The translations under genes were made by a program, and so were the position numbers. Positions 5,371 to 13,090 of a stretch of 16,488 nucleotides of DNA are shown piece by piece. Within the stretch, counting starts at the first letter, position 1. Every line of letters starts with the position of its first letter. The DNA is from an uncultured Lachnospiraceae bacterium (GTDB lineage Bacteria; Bacillota; Clostridia; Lachnospirales; Lachnospiraceae). Location: assembly GCA_910577445.1 (NCBI GenBank), contig CAJTMZ010000090.1, positions 1-16,488 on the forward strand, written 5' to 3'. The notes beneath the pieces were generated by a model. That model was not told the origin of the DNA and did not search any database. It saw nothing but the letters and a program-made list of their open reading frames with translations.

Positions 5371-6609
5371 TTAATCCAAAGGATACTTCTCCGTCAACTG
5401 CCGCACAATCTCTCTGGCTTCGGGAATCTTTTCCTCCCCGCCCTTTACAATCAGGGAAATTGCTTCCGCTATCAAATCCATATCCTCCACGTTCATTCCC
5501 CTGGAGGTAACCGCCGGCGTTCCGAGACGGATTCCGCTGGTCACAAACGGCGACTTGGGGTCGTTTGGAATCGTGTTCTTGTTGGCTGTGATGTGAGCCT
5601 CGTCCAGCATTTTTTCCAGCGCTTTACCGGTCAAATCATAGGATGTCAAATCCACAAGCATCAGGTGGTTATCCGTACCGCCCGAAACGATTTTGATGTC
5701 TCTTTTCAAAAGTCCCGCGCAAAGCGCCTGCGCGTTGGCTATGATGTTCTTCTGGTAGGTCTTAAACTCATCCGTGAGCGCCTCCTTAAAGCACACCGCC
5801 TTTGCCGCAATCACATGCATCAGAGGGCCTCCCTGGGTTCCCGGGAATATCGCTTTGTTGAAGTTAAATTTGTCGGCCGCTTCCTGATTTGCAAGAATCA
5901 GTCCGCCTCTGGGTCCCCTTAAGGTTTTGTGGGTGGTGGTGGTCACCACGTCCGCATAGGGAATCGGGCTTGGATGAAGCCCTGCTGCCACAAGTCCTGC
6001 AATGTGCGCCATATCCACCATCAAAACGGCTCCCACCTCGTCGGCAACCTCCCTGAATTTCTTAAAATCTATGGTTCTCGCATAGGCGGAGGCTCCCGCA
6101 ATTATCATTTTGGGACGGCATTCCAGCGCGATTTCCCTGAGTCTGTCATAGTCGATAAAGCCTTCGTCATTTACGCCGTAAGGTACAATTTTAAAATATT
6201 TACCGGATATATTTACCGGGCTGCCATGCGTCAAATGACCGCCATGGTCAAGATTCATTCCCATAATGGTGTCGCCGGGATTGCAGACCGCAAACTGCAC
6301 CGCCAGATTCGCCTGCGCTCCCGAATGGGGCTGCACGTTGGCGTAGTCGCACCCGAAAAGCTCCTTTGCCCTTTCTATCGCAAGATTTTCCACCACGTCA
6401 ACGCACTGGCATCCGCCATAGTAACGTTTTCCCGGATATCCTTCCGCATATTTGTTTGTAAGCGGGCTTCCCATCGCCGCCATTACCGCTTTGCTTACCC
6501 AGTTTTCCGACGCAATCAGCTCAATGTGGCTGTTCTGACGCTCCTGCTCGTCCACAATCGCCTGCGCAATTTCCGGGTCCGCCTTTTTTACTTCATCAAA
6601 TGAATACAT
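5371..6609 (-). CDS. glyA: Serine hydroxymethyltransferase
   Basis: Cytosolic PLP enzyme that converts serine and tetrahydrofolate to glycine and 5,10-methylene-tetrahydrofolate, the main source of one-carbon units. At 412 residues it has the family's usual length. Visible signatures: ELIASENW (30-37), NKYAEGYPGKRYYGG (52-66), the substrate/PLP region QPHSGAQAN (93-101), DMAHIAGLV (199-207), and the PLP-lysine motif TTTTHKTLRGPRGG (223-236, Lys228). The frame is open to 6678, but the ATG at 6609 directly follows GGAGGAG, and SHMT proteins begin near this point; a four-codon-earlier ATG overlaps the Shine-Dalgarno. The upstream leader (6631-6722) folds into a long nested hairpin ending shortly before the ribosome binding site, so RNA-level control is possible. 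A terminator follows the gene. Confidence 0.95.
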   Translation of the reverse strand: MYSFDEVKKADPEIAQAIVDEQERQNSHIELIASENWVSKAVMAAMGSPLTNKYAEGYPGKRYYGGCQCVDVVENLAIERAKELFGCDYANVQPHSGAQANLAVQFAVCNPGDTIMGMNLDHGGHLTHGSPVNISGKYFKIVPYGVNDEGFIDYDRLREIALECRPKMIIAGASAYARTIDFKKFREVADEVGAVLMVDMAHIAGLVAAGLHPSPIPYADVVTTTTHKTLRGPRGGLILANQEAADKFNFNKAIFPGTQGGPLMHVIAAKAVCFKEALTDEFKTYQKNIIANAQALCAGLLKRDIKIVSGGTDNHLMLVDLTSYDLTGKALEKMLDEAHITANKNTIPNDPKSPFVTSGIRLGTPAVTSRGMNVEDMDLIAEAISLIVKGGEEKIPEAREIVRQLTEKYPLD

Positions 6610-6630
6610 ATTCTCCTCCATTTTAGTTCC

Positions 6631-6722
6631 GCAGATGCGCTTCCTGTGCATTTCTTCTAAATCAATTTCCGGCCGCACTCCTTGCGTCCGTAAATCGATT
6701 TATGCACTGTTCGCTCATCTGC
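6631..6722 (-). promoter_or_regulatory. Structured RNA leader of glyA, candidate cis-regulatory element
   Basis: In glyA mRNA sense, four nested pairings are visible. P1 is GCAGATGAGC with GCGCATCTGC, one mismatch. P2 is GTGCA with TGCAC. P3 is TAAATCGATTT with AAATTGATTTA, 11 bp with one G-U. P4 is CGG/CCG and CGC/GCG separated by A-G mismatches and capped by an AAGGAGT loop. P1 closes 15 bases before the GGAGGAG site. A 9-bp sequence AGTTCCGCA (+ strand) also occurs at both edges of the leader (6625-6633 and 6730-6738). I could not match it to glycine, THF, ZTP, SAM or T-box consensus sequences. A weak promoter-like TTGTTA-17-TACTTT lies upstream near 6751-6779. Confidence 0.55.
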
Positions 6723-6812
6723 TGTTTTCAGTTCCGCATTATTTTTCCATAAAGTAGTTTAACATAATAATCCTAACAAATCATTAATATTTGCAGAAGA
6801 TGTTAAAAAATC

Positions 6813-6841
6813 TTTACTCTTACCTGATTTACTGCTAAAAT
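6813..6841 (+). promoter_or_regulatory. Promoter of the lipid kinase-PAP2 operon
   Basis: TTTACT (6813-6818), a 17-base spacer and TAAAAT (6836-6841) lie 25 bases before the start codon. The short leader holds only the ribosome binding site. Confidence 0.65.
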
Positions 6842-6866
6842 AGGGAAAGATTTCAGAGGGGAACAT

Positions 6867-7844
6867 ATGATGTATTACATAATCGTGAATCCGGCTTCAA
6901 AATCCGGCCGGGGCGCTAAAATCTGGTCTGTGGTAATGCCGGTTTTAGAGCAGAAGGATATTGAATATAAGGTTTTCTTTTCCGCCAAAATCGGTCATGT
7001 CACCAAGCTTGTGAGGGACCTTTGCGACTCTGTGCTGACGCGGAATACCGAAAGCGCCTTAAAGCTGATTATCCTTGGCGGAGACGGAACCCTGAACGAA
7101 GCGCTTCAGGGAATTTCCGATTTTGAACGGGTATGGCTCGGCTATATTCCCACAGGCTCGAGCAACGATATGGCGAGAGATTTAAGGCTCCCCAAAAACC
7201 CTCTTGAAATACTTGAAAATATACTGCGCTGCGAAAATCCTTTGCGTATGGATATCGGCTGCCTTGTTTACGAACAAGCCTCGCAGCAGTTTTCAAGGCA
7301 GTATGACGGCGAGATTTCCCAAAGGCGCTCTTTCGCGGTGAGCAGCGGAATCGGTTTTGACGCCGCCGTCTGCGAGGAAGCGCTTACTTCTAAATTTAAG
7401 AACATATTAAATAAAATAGGTCTTGGGAAGCTTACTTATCTTTCCATTGCCCTCAAACAGTTGATAATGGCCAAAAAAATCACCTGCGCCATTACGCTGG
7501 ATGATAAAGAGACGATTTCCGTCCCCAAGTTTCTGTTTGTGGCGGGAATGATTCATCAATACGAAGGCGGCGGCTTTAAATTCTGTCCCGGCGCCGACGC
7601 AACGGACGGGATAATTGATATCTGCGTCGTGGGAAACATCCCGAAATGGCTGATACTGCTGGCTCTTCCTACCGCTTTTACAGGAAACCACTACCGTTTT
7701 AACGGCATTGAACGTTATCACGCTTCCCGGGTCCATCTTGAAACCTCCGCCCCCCTGTGGGTGCATACGGACGGAGAGGTCGCCATGAAAAGCAGCTCCA
7801 TCACCCTGACCTGTGAGCGCGAAAAGCTTCGGCTTTTATTATAA
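6867..7844 (+). CDS. Diacylglycerol kinase-like lipid kinase (DagK/YegS family)
   Basis: Belongs to the DAGK catalytic-domain family, which phosphorylates diacylglycerol or related lipids at the membrane with ATP. In B. subtilis the DgkB member recycles diacylglycerol from lipoteichoic acid synthesis. The 325 residues carry NPASKSGRG (8-16), the nucleotide-binding GGDGTLNEAL (71-80) and IPTGSSNDMARDL (94-106); the C-terminal beta-sandwich includes GAxATDGIIDICV near residues 246-255, which contributes to the active site in the family. There are two adjacent ATGs (6867, 6870) after GAGGGG, and either may start. A PAP2 gene follows after 24 bases, so the two are probably one operon. The lipid substrate cannot be decided from sequence; the orthologue (dgkB, yegS or bmrU type) is uncertain. 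Confidence 0.85.
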   Translation: MMYYIIVNPASKSGRGAKIWSVVMPVLEQKDIEYKVFFSAKIGHVTKLVRDLCDSVLTRNTESALKLIILGGDGTLNEALQGISDFERVWLGYIPTGSSNDMARDLRLPKNPLEILENILRCENPLRMDIGCLVYEQASQQFSRQYDGEISQRRSFAVSSGIGFDAAVCEEALTSKFKNILNKIGLGKLTYLSIALKQLIMAKKITCAITLDDKETISVPKFLFVAGMIHQYEGGGFKFCPGADATDGIIDICVVGNIPKWLILLALPTAFTGNHYRFNGIERYHASRVHLETSAPLWVHTDGEVAMKSSSITLTCEREKLRLLL

Positions 7845-7868
7845 AGGATTGTTTTACTTAGAGGAGAA

Positions 7869-8564
7869 TTGAAAAATATTATGAAAAAAATTTATTATGA
7901 AAGGTATAAACATGCGATACCGCTTATTGTTTATGCCGCAATTTACTGTGTCTGGTTCGCCTGGCTTGAAAAAACCGTGAAATACCCGCCTTTCATTATT
8001 CATATGAAAGTGGACGATATGATTCCTTTCAACGAACTGTTTGTGATACCTTATTTTTTATGGTTTTTATATGTATCCGCCGTTGTTTTATACTGTTTTT
8101 TCAAAAACAAACAGGAATACTGGAAAACCTGCGTGTTCCTGTTCACGGGAATGACCGTATTTTTAATTATTTCCACTCTCTGGCCCAACGGGCATCATCT
8201 CCGCCCTCATGTAATGCCGAGAGAAAATATTTTAACCGCCATGGTGGCGCATTTGTACCGGGCGGATACCCCTACCAATTTATGGCCCAGCATTCATGTG
8301 TACAATTCCATCGGCGCGCATTTGGCCGTTGTCCACAATCCGAAGCTGGCCGGAAACAAAAAGCTGCGGGCCTGTTCCTTTATCCTTTGCGTTTCCATTA
8401 TTCTTTCGACACTTTTTATCAAGCAGCATTCCATGTTTGACGTGCTTACCGCTTTTATAATGGCCGGTATCATGTACCTTGTGGTATATCAGGCAGATAT
8501 CGTCGCCCTTTATCAGGCGCGCAGAATACATGGCAAACAACACGGAAGGGTACGCCGGGTTTAG
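7869..8564 (+). CDS. PAP2-family membrane phosphatase
   Basis: A 231-residue integral membrane protein of the phosphatidic acid phosphatase type 2 superfamily. Hydrophobic segments lie at about 17-33, 54-78, 88-105, 167-184 and 191-209. The phosphatase signature is partly visible: RP in HHLRPHV (110-115), WPSIHVYNS (139-147, His143), and KQHSMFDV (185-192, His187 and Asp191). It likely dephosphorylates a lipid phosphate or moves a phospho-group between lipids on the outer face. The first motif (KxxxxxxRP) is incomplete. The TTG at 7869 follows GAGGAGAA, the same pattern that precedes the glycosyltransferase ATG, so I keep it; an in-frame ATG at 7881 is the alternative. It lies 24 bases after the lipid kinase gene, a kinase-phosphatase pair likely acting in lipid recycling. 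Its stop codon lies in the terminator hairpin. Confidence 0.8.
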   Translation: MKNIMKKIYYERYKHAIPLIVYAAIYCVWFAWLEKTVKYPPFIIHMKVDDMIPFNELFVIPYFLWFLYVSAVVLYCFFKNKQEYWKTCVFLFTGMTVFLIISTLWPNGHHLRPHVMPRENILTAMVAHLYRADTPTNLWPSIHVYNSIGAHLAVVHNPKLAGNKKLRACSFILCVSIILSTLFIKQHSMFDVLTAFIMAGIMYLVVYQADIVALYQARRIHGKQHGRVRRV

Positions 8565-8580
8565 GCGTACCCTTTTATTT
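8546..8580 (+). terminator. Terminator of the lipid kinase-PAP2 operon
   Basis: AAGGGTACGCC (8546-8556) and GGCGTACCCTT (8564-8574) form a perfect 11-bp stem with a 7-base loop, followed by TTATTTTAT. The stem begins inside the PAP2 coding end. The convergent glycosyltransferase gene ends 12 bases past the stem. Confidence 0.9.
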
Positions 8581-8585
8581 TATCA

Positions 8586-9611
8586 TCAGTTGAAATTAAA
8601 GAATCTGCGGCAGATTTTATATCCCTCCACCGAAATCTTTCTCCCGCTCCTGCCGGGCAGGTTTGTGCACTGCCCCAGCAAGCCGTATCTGAGCTTTCTG
8701 TACAATAACCAGTCTTTTTTCTTCAGGTAGCTCCAAAGTTCTTTTTTCCTGGCCAGATTTTCCTTCGTCCCTGAACGAATCAGAAGAATGGAGGATACCG
8801 TGGTGATAATATCCAGATAGCTTGTCATGTAATGCTTCATTTTCTTTACAGGCGTAATCTGGCTTTTATTGTCCACCATATAATCTATCATAAGCTTATT
8901 CACCTTAATTTGCTGGTCAATTCTGCCTATCATAATGTCCTCGTTTACGGACTGCCCTTCTCTTCCTATATAATAGCGGTAAAAATTCACATCCAGATAG
9001 TACATGTTTTTTACATAAGGAAGCGGCTCAAATACATAGAGGTTGTCCACATAAAAGGTATGCTCCGGGAGCTTCAGCCCGCATTCCTTAAGGAGTCTTG
9101 TCCTGAAAATAACGGAGTGCATCAGGATATACTGTCCCTTGTGAAAATGTTTCACCTCGTCCCAGCCGAATATCCTGTCCACAGGCATGGCATGCCTGTA
9201 CCGCATTACCTTGTGCCGCTCCTGGCCCAGCTTCTCATATACAAAGTTGCTGACCAGCATATCCAGCACCTTTTCCCCGCCGGTAAGGCTCTTTAGCGTC
9301 TCAAGGATTTTCCTGTATGCCTCCTCTTTTACCCAGTCGTCGCTGTCCACCACCTTGAAATACAGTCCCTGCGCGTTCTCGATTCCAGCGTTCACGGCGG
9401 AACCGTGGCCGCCGTTTTCCTTATGGATTGCCCTGACAACAGACGGGTGCTCCTTTTCATATTCGTCCGCAATCCGGGCGGTCTCATCGGTGGAACCGTC
9501 GTCTACTATAAGGATTTCCACATCCTCGCCTCCCTTTAAAAGGGAATCCACACACTTTCTCATATATGCCGCTGAATTATAACAGGGCACCGCAAATGAT
9601 AACAGCTTCAT
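8586..9611 (-). CDS. Family 2 glycosyltransferase
   Basis: A GT-A fold, family 2 glycosyltransferase that moves a sugar from a nucleotide-sugar to an acceptor, probably a cell-surface glycan. The N-terminal 100 residues have the standard pattern: FAVPCYNSAAYMRKCVDSLL (6-25), IVDDGSTDET (35-44), ENGGHGSAVNAG (65-76) and the metal-binding DSDD (89-92). Residues 180-341 are a less conserved, basic, Tyr-rich tail without membrane helices, so the enzyme is cytosolic or peripheral. GAGGAGAA lies directly before the ATG at 9611. It is 63 bases after the SfsA-MutY gene with no clear terminator between them, so it may share that transcript. No glycan cluster surrounds it, and donor and acceptor are unknown. 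Confidence 0.85.
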   Translation of the reverse strand: MKLLSFAVPCYNSAAYMRKCVDSLLKGGEDVEILIVDDGSTDETARIADEYEKEHPSVVRAIHKENGGHGSAVNAGIENAQGLYFKVVDSDDWVKEEAYRKILETLKSLTGGEKVLDMLVSNFVYEKLGQERHKVMRYRHAMPVDRIFGWDEVKHFHKGQYILMHSVIFRTRLLKECGLKLPEHTFYVDNLYVFEPLPYVKNMYYLDVNFYRYYIGREGQSVNEDIMIGRIDQQIKVNKLMIDYMVDNKSQITPVKKMKHYMTSYLDIITTVSSILLIRSGTKENLARKKELWSYLKKKDWLLYRKLRYGLLGQCTNLPGRSGRKISVEGYKICRRFFNFN

Positions 9612-9674
9612 TTCTCCTCGTATTCTCCAATCCGATATGTGTTTTCTTAATCATACTCACTTTACCGGAAAGAA

Positions 9675-11429
9675 TCAACTTAAGAAATTATAAAGATAGG
9701 CGCTGTAAGCCGAAGGAATCGGATATTTTTCCCTGACTTCCTGTTTTCTGGCAAAAATCATGCCGCTTTTATCTTTTTGCGCCGCATTTTTCTTCGCATT
9801 GTATTTTTCAAGCTCGTCCACCCGCACCGCGTATCCAATCATGCGCCATTCCTTATGGGTAAAAATATGCCTGCTGTCGGGAAGCTTTTCTATTTTCAGC
9901 ACCGAAAGACCTTCCCCTTTCAAATAAGCAAGAACCTGGTCTCCCGATAAATGCCCGCCAAGGCAGGGAAACTCGTACATTCCCCCTAAAAGGCCGCCCT
10001 CCGGCCGTTTTCTTAAGGCGGCCCTGTTTTCATCCAGAATAACAAGCACCGTCTTTTCCTCCACCGTTCTCGGCTTTTTCGGCGTTTTAACGGGAAAATC
10101 CAACTCCTTCTTTTCCCTGTGCGCGGCGCAAAGCCCCTCCCAGGGACACTCCGCGCACCGGGGCGCTCCCACCGGAATGCACACTAAGGCCCCAAGTTCC
10201 ATAAGAGCCTGATTGAAATCCCCGGGCCTCTCCGACTCCATATCCCGCCAGAGCTCCTTTGTGATTTCGGCGCGGACCGCCGGAAGGGAAATATCCCGGC
10301 CATCGCCTTTAAGTCTTGCCAGAACCCTCAGCACGTTCCCGTCCACTGCCGGCGCCCTTTTTCCATAGGCAATGGAGCTGACTGCCCCCGCCGTGTAGCT
10401 CCCGATTCCGGGAAGCTTCAAAAGCTCTTCATATTCAGACGGCATAACGCCGCCGTATTCTTCCATAATAACCACGGCCGCCTTTTTCAGATTCCTGACC
10501 CGGTTATAATAGCCGAGTCCCTCCCACAGCTTTAAGAGTTCCTCGTCGTTTGCGCCGGCAAGGCTGGCAATGTCGGGCAGCGCCTTCATAAACCTGTCAT
10601 AGTAGGCTTTCACCGCCTCCACTCTGGTCTGCTGGAGCATAATCTCCGACACCCACACATGGTAGGGCGAGGGGTCCTCCCGCCAGGGAAGGATTCTTCT
10701 GTTTTTATCGTACCAGGAAAGCAGGGGCTGCGCGGCAGCCTCCGTCTCTGACAACTTGACCGGAACGCTCTGCCCGATTTCCATGGAATCCGGCGTCACT
10801 TTACAGTCACAGGCAAGTATTTTTACCCCGGCCTCTCTTGCCAGAATAAGGGCCTTCGCAAATTCCGGATGGGTTTTTCGGTTGGGTGTGAAATATTTCA
10901 CATTCTCCATCTGAACCACAAAAATCACATACGCCTGATAGCCCGCTTTCACCGCTTCCGCCAGCTCCATCACATGCTTTACCGCCCGCTCGGAGGGCGC
11001 GTCGGGAAAGAGCACCACATCATCCTGCTCAAGGGTGACGCCCTTTACCTCGATAAAAATCTTATCCCCGGAAGTTTCCACATAAAAATCAAAGCGGGAA
11101 CCGCCATATGTTGTCTCCGGCCTTATCACCGCCGTATCCGAAAAAAGGCCCCCTTTTTCCAGCCATTCCTGCACGGCTTTGTTGGGCGCCTGGGAGTCCA
11201 TGTTAATCAGACGGCCGCCCTTTTTAACGGCCACCAAATCGTAACGGGTACTCCTTCCCGGATTATCGCTTTTATTTAAATAAACCGCCGCGTTTTCTGT
11301 CAGAAGTTCCCGGCACCGTCCCGTGTTTTTGACATGAACCTTTTCCCTTCCGCCGTCGGTGCGCACGTAAGCGATAAACCGGTTAGGGCGGCTCTCAAAA
11401 CGGGCCTCCTCAATATTTTCATATCTCAT
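9675..11429 (-). CDS. mutY: SfsA-MutY fusion: nuclease-fold domain plus A/G-specific adenine glycosylase
   Basis: A 584-residue protein joining two normally separate proteins. Residues 1-225 are a full-length SfsA: VKNTGRCREL (33-42), YGGSRFDF (108-115) and IEVKGVTL (126-133). Asp114, Glu127 and Lys129 fit the PD-(D/E)xK nuclease fold to which SfsA belongs. Residues 235-584 are MutY, which removes adenine paired with 8-oxoguanine: SEIMLQQTRVEA (261-272, catalytic Glu262), helix-hairpin-helix LPGIGSYTAGA (339-349), VDGNV with Asp363, and [4Fe-4S] cysteines at 417, 425, 428 and 434. The first gap is 7 residues where many MutY have 6. The C-terminal NUDIX-like domain (from about 457) recognises 8-oxoG in the family. 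GAGGA lies before the ATG. No frameshift or internal start separates the parts. It lies 45 bases after the DUF1653 gene, in a probable operon. Confidence 0.92.
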   Translation of the reverse strand: MRYENIEEARFESRPNRFIAYVRTDGGREKVHVKNTGRCRELLTENAAVYLNKSDNPGRSTRYDLVAVKKGGRLINMDSQAPNKAVQEWLEKGGLFSDTAVIRPETTYGGSRFDFYVETSGDKIFIEVKGVTLEQDDVVLFPDAPSERAVKHVMELAEAVKAGYQAYVIFVVQMENVKYFTPNRKTHPEFAKALILAREAGVKILACDCKVTPDSMEIGQSVPVKLSETEAAAQPLLSWYDKNRRILPWREDPSPYHVWVSEIMLQQTRVEAVKAYYDRFMKALPDIASLAGANDEELLKLWEGLGYYNRVRNLKKAAVVIMEEYGGVMPSEYEELLKLPGIGSYTAGAVSSIAYGKRAPAVDGNVLRVLARLKGDGRDISLPAVRAEITKELWRDMESERPGDFNQALMELGALVCIPVGAPRCAECPWEGLCAAHREKKELDFPVKTPKKPRTVEEKTVLVILDENRAALRKRPEGGLLGGMYEFPCLGGHLSGDQVLAYLKGEGLSVLKIEKLPDSRHIFTHKEWRMIGYAVRVDELEKYNAKKNAAQKDKSGMIFARKQEVREKYPIPSAYSAYLYNFLS

Positions 11430-11474
11430 TTTATCCTCGCTTTTGTACCTGAGCAGGCTTTTATCCCGCCAGAA

Positions 11475-12002
11475 TTATCTCAGCCGGTTATTTTCGTATT
11501 TTCCGAAAGTCACAAGACAGCTCCGCAGCTCATCATACCGCCTTTCCACGTCTCCCTCTTTGATTTCAACGCCCACACAGATGGCCATAATATTTATCAT
11601 ATCGTCCGTGATGCGGTCCCGCAGCGCGGAAAGGATATTCAGGCGCGTTTCGCAGGTATTCGCGTCAAGAAATTCAATGATTAAGGGGTCTAAGTTAAAT
11701 TCGCCCTCGTCCTCCTTAGGAGTATCTTCCGGCGCTTTCGTCTTTTTCTCCGGCGCGGGCGCTTCAATCAGCTCTTTCTGGAGCGTAAAACGAAATTCCG
11801 CGTTGGCGTCAGGATACTTTTCCTTATCAATTTTCTCCGCAAACATGGAAAGCGGCCTTGCGTACACCTTATAATCACCGTAAAGAGCCTGATAGATTAC
11901 CAGTTCCTCCCCCGTCTCGCTGTGTTCAGCCAGCGTTACGATTCTGTACATATTGCCCCTAAAATGCCTGTATACCTGTCCAGGCTGTGGAATGTTCCGC
12001 AT
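11475..12002 (-). CDS. DUF1653 domain protein
   Basis: Residues 4-60 match the DUF1653 pattern: PGQVYRHFRGNMYRIV, then AEHSETGEELVIYQALYG and VYARPLSMF. This is a small beta-rich domain of unknown function found in many bacteria. Residues 80-105 are a Pro/Glu/Lys/Asp-rich linker. The C-terminal 70 residues (LIIEFLDANTCETRLNILSA onward) look helical and I do not recognise them. The frame can be read from a TTG at 12032 overlapping the previous stop, but the ATG at 12002 has AGAGGG five bases upstream, and the domain starts there, giving 175 residues. It lies 26 bases after the HAD gene and 45 before SfsA-MutY, so it is likely co-transcribed. No function is proposed. Confidence 0.8.
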   Translation of the reverse strand: MRNIPQPGQVYRHFRGNMYRIVTLAEHSETGEELVIYQALYGDYKVYARPLSMFAEKIDKEKYPDANAEFRFTLQKELIEAPAPEKKTKAPEDTPKEDEGEFNLDPLIIEFLDANTCETRLNILSALRDRITDDMINIMAICVGVEIKEGDVERRYDELRSCLVTFGKYENNRLR

Positions 12003-12028
12003 AATTTCCCTCTTTTCTCCAGCTATCC

Positions 12029-12769
12029 TCAAAATACGTCCCCTATCGTCTCAATTCGCCTGCAGCTTTCCGGAAGGGAGTCAGGTTCCCTGCCCGACTG
12101 GGCGGTAAACACATACATACTGTCTATTCCATAATTATCCGCCCCCAGGATGTCCGCGTGATACTCATTACCTATCATAACGCTTTCTTCCTTTTTTAAT
12201 CCGTATTTCTGAAATATTGCGTCATAAAAATAAAAAGAAGGCTTTTTTACGCCTGCGTCGGAAGAATACAAAATACCGTCGAAGCAGTCGTAAAATCCCA
12301 GCAGCTTCATTTCCGGCTCCGTAAACATTCTCTGGGCGTTGGACAGAAGGTAAATCTTTTTTCCCGCCTGCCTTAGCCGCCAGAACAGTTCCCGAACGCC
12401 CTCATAGAGCCTGATTCCGTTCATGGAAAGGCTTCTGAACGCGAGGCTTATCTGCCATGCCTGCTTTTTATCCAGCTCCGCGCCTTTTTCTGCGAAAAGC
12501 TTTTCAAACACATCCTCCAGATGTATTTCGACTTCGCCTGCCGTAATGTTATCGTCTTTTTGCGCCTCCCTCACCTGCAGAAGATTTCTCCCCGTCTCCT
12601 CCGCATAGAGCTTTTTATACATCTTTTTAAGCTCGGCGGGTTCATAGGACGCACCCATCATGGAAAACAGCCACGCCATATTTTTCCACAGCGAAGATTT
12701 TGCCTCGTTGGTATTGATGTCCACTAAGGTTCCGTACAAATCAAATATATAATTTTGGTATTCCGCCAT
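12029..12769 (-). CDS. HAD-superfamily hydrolase
   Basis: A 246-residue haloacid dehalogenase-like hydrolase, probably a cytosolic phosphatase of small metabolites. Motif I is FDLYGTLVD (9-17): Asp10 is the nucleophile, and the second position of the usual DxD is Tyr12, as in the haloacid-dehalogenase-type branch. Motif II is YLLSNAQ (140-146, Ser143), motif III is GVKKPS (173-178), motif IV is MIGNEYHADILGA (198-210) with Asn201 where GD is more common and Asp206 conserved. A helical cap fills residues 20-125. Without the second Asp, phosphatase activity is less certain and substrates cannot be predicted. AAGGGG lies 9 bases before the ATG at 12769. It heads the minus-strand gene run 12769-8586. 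Confidence 0.85.
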   Translation of the reverse strand: MAEYQNYIFDLYGTLVDINTNEAKSSLWKNMAWLFSMMGASYEPAELKKMYKKLYAEETGRNLLQVREAQKDDNITAGEVEIHLEDVFEKLFAEKGAELDKKQAWQISLAFRSLSMNGIRLYEGVRELFWRLRQAGKKIYLLSNAQRMFTEPEMKLLGFYDCFDGILYSSDAGVKKPSFYFYDAIFQKYGLKKEESVMIGNEYHADILGADNYGIDSMYVFTAQSGREPDSLPESCRRIETIGDVF

Positions 12770-12813
12770 CTCTTCATCCCCTTTTGCGTTTTTTAATAAA
12801 TATTCCTTATTAT

Positions 12814-12855
12814 AAAAGTGTAAAGACTTCGAAAATTCAAAGACCTTACACTTTT
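12814..12855 (-). terminator. Terminator of the 47-residue small-protein gene
   Basis: AAAAGTGTAA (12814-12823) and TTACACTTTT (12846-12855) form a perfect 10-bp stem with a 22-base centre. On the minus strand the stem ends in TTTTATAATAAGG. It begins 21 bases after the small gene's stop. The TATAAT just after it might double as a -10 for the HAD gene, though no good -35 is present. Confidence 0.65.
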
Positions 12856-12875
12856 CTTCAGTAAGTTATTCGGGT

Positions 12876-13019
12876 TTAATTGCCATCTTCCAGCATATTT
12901 TGAAAGATATCCTTTAATTCCTGCAATTCTTTATTATCAGGTGATTCCTTTAAAGCCCTTTCAATCTGAGCTAAGGTAAGCCTGACAAACCCCTGAAATT
13001 GCTTATTGGTCATTCCCAT
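12876..13019 (-). CDS. 47-residue hypothetical protein
   Basis: A short gene reading MGMTNKQFQGFVRLTLAQIE, then RALKESPDNKELQELKDIF and ending NMLEDGN. It is predicted to be two amphipathic helices, acidic at the end, with no membrane segment or cysteines. Support for it being real: AGGTG six bases before the ATG at 13019 (an alternative ATG is at 13013), a near-consensus promoter (13062-13090), a terminator 21 bases after the stop, and clear protein-like codon choice. Similar short MTNKQFQ-type proteins occur in Firmicutes, often in accessory DNA, without known function; that resemblance is from memory. It is divergent from the DUF362 gene and separated from the HAD gene by the terminator. 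Confidence 0.7.
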   Translation of the reverse strand: MGMTNKQFQGFVRLTLAQIERALKESPDNKELQELKDIFQNMLEDGN

Positions 13020-13061
13020 TCTATCACCTACTTTCCATAAATACCGTCTTCTGATAGTTTC

Positions 13062-13090
13062 ATTATATCAATAAGTAATATAAGTGTAAA
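13062..13090 (-). promoter_or_regulatory. Promoter of the small-protein gene
   Basis: On the minus strand TTTACA (13090-13085), a 17-base spacer and TATAAT (13067-13062) give a near-consensus sigma-A promoter 43 bases before the start codon. Confidence 0.8.

Noticed and set aside
5278..6603. Long plus-strand frames opposite glyA
   Set aside because: They are shadows of the glyA coding frame, with no ribosome binding site or recognisable domain.
6610..6678. N-terminal extension of GlyA to 6678
   Set aside because: The extra 23 codons run through the structured leader and the Shine-Dalgarno itself; the ATG at 6609 has ideal signals and matches the family length.
6631..6722. Assignment of the glyA leader to a glycine, THF, ZTP or T-box element
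   Set aside because: None of the conserved core sequences that I know for these classes is visible, so no class is named.
10100..10180. Seven instead of six residues between the first two MutY cluster cysteines as a defect
   Set aside because: The remaining spacing (2 and 5) and all four cysteines are intact, and one extra residue is probably normal variation in this lineage.
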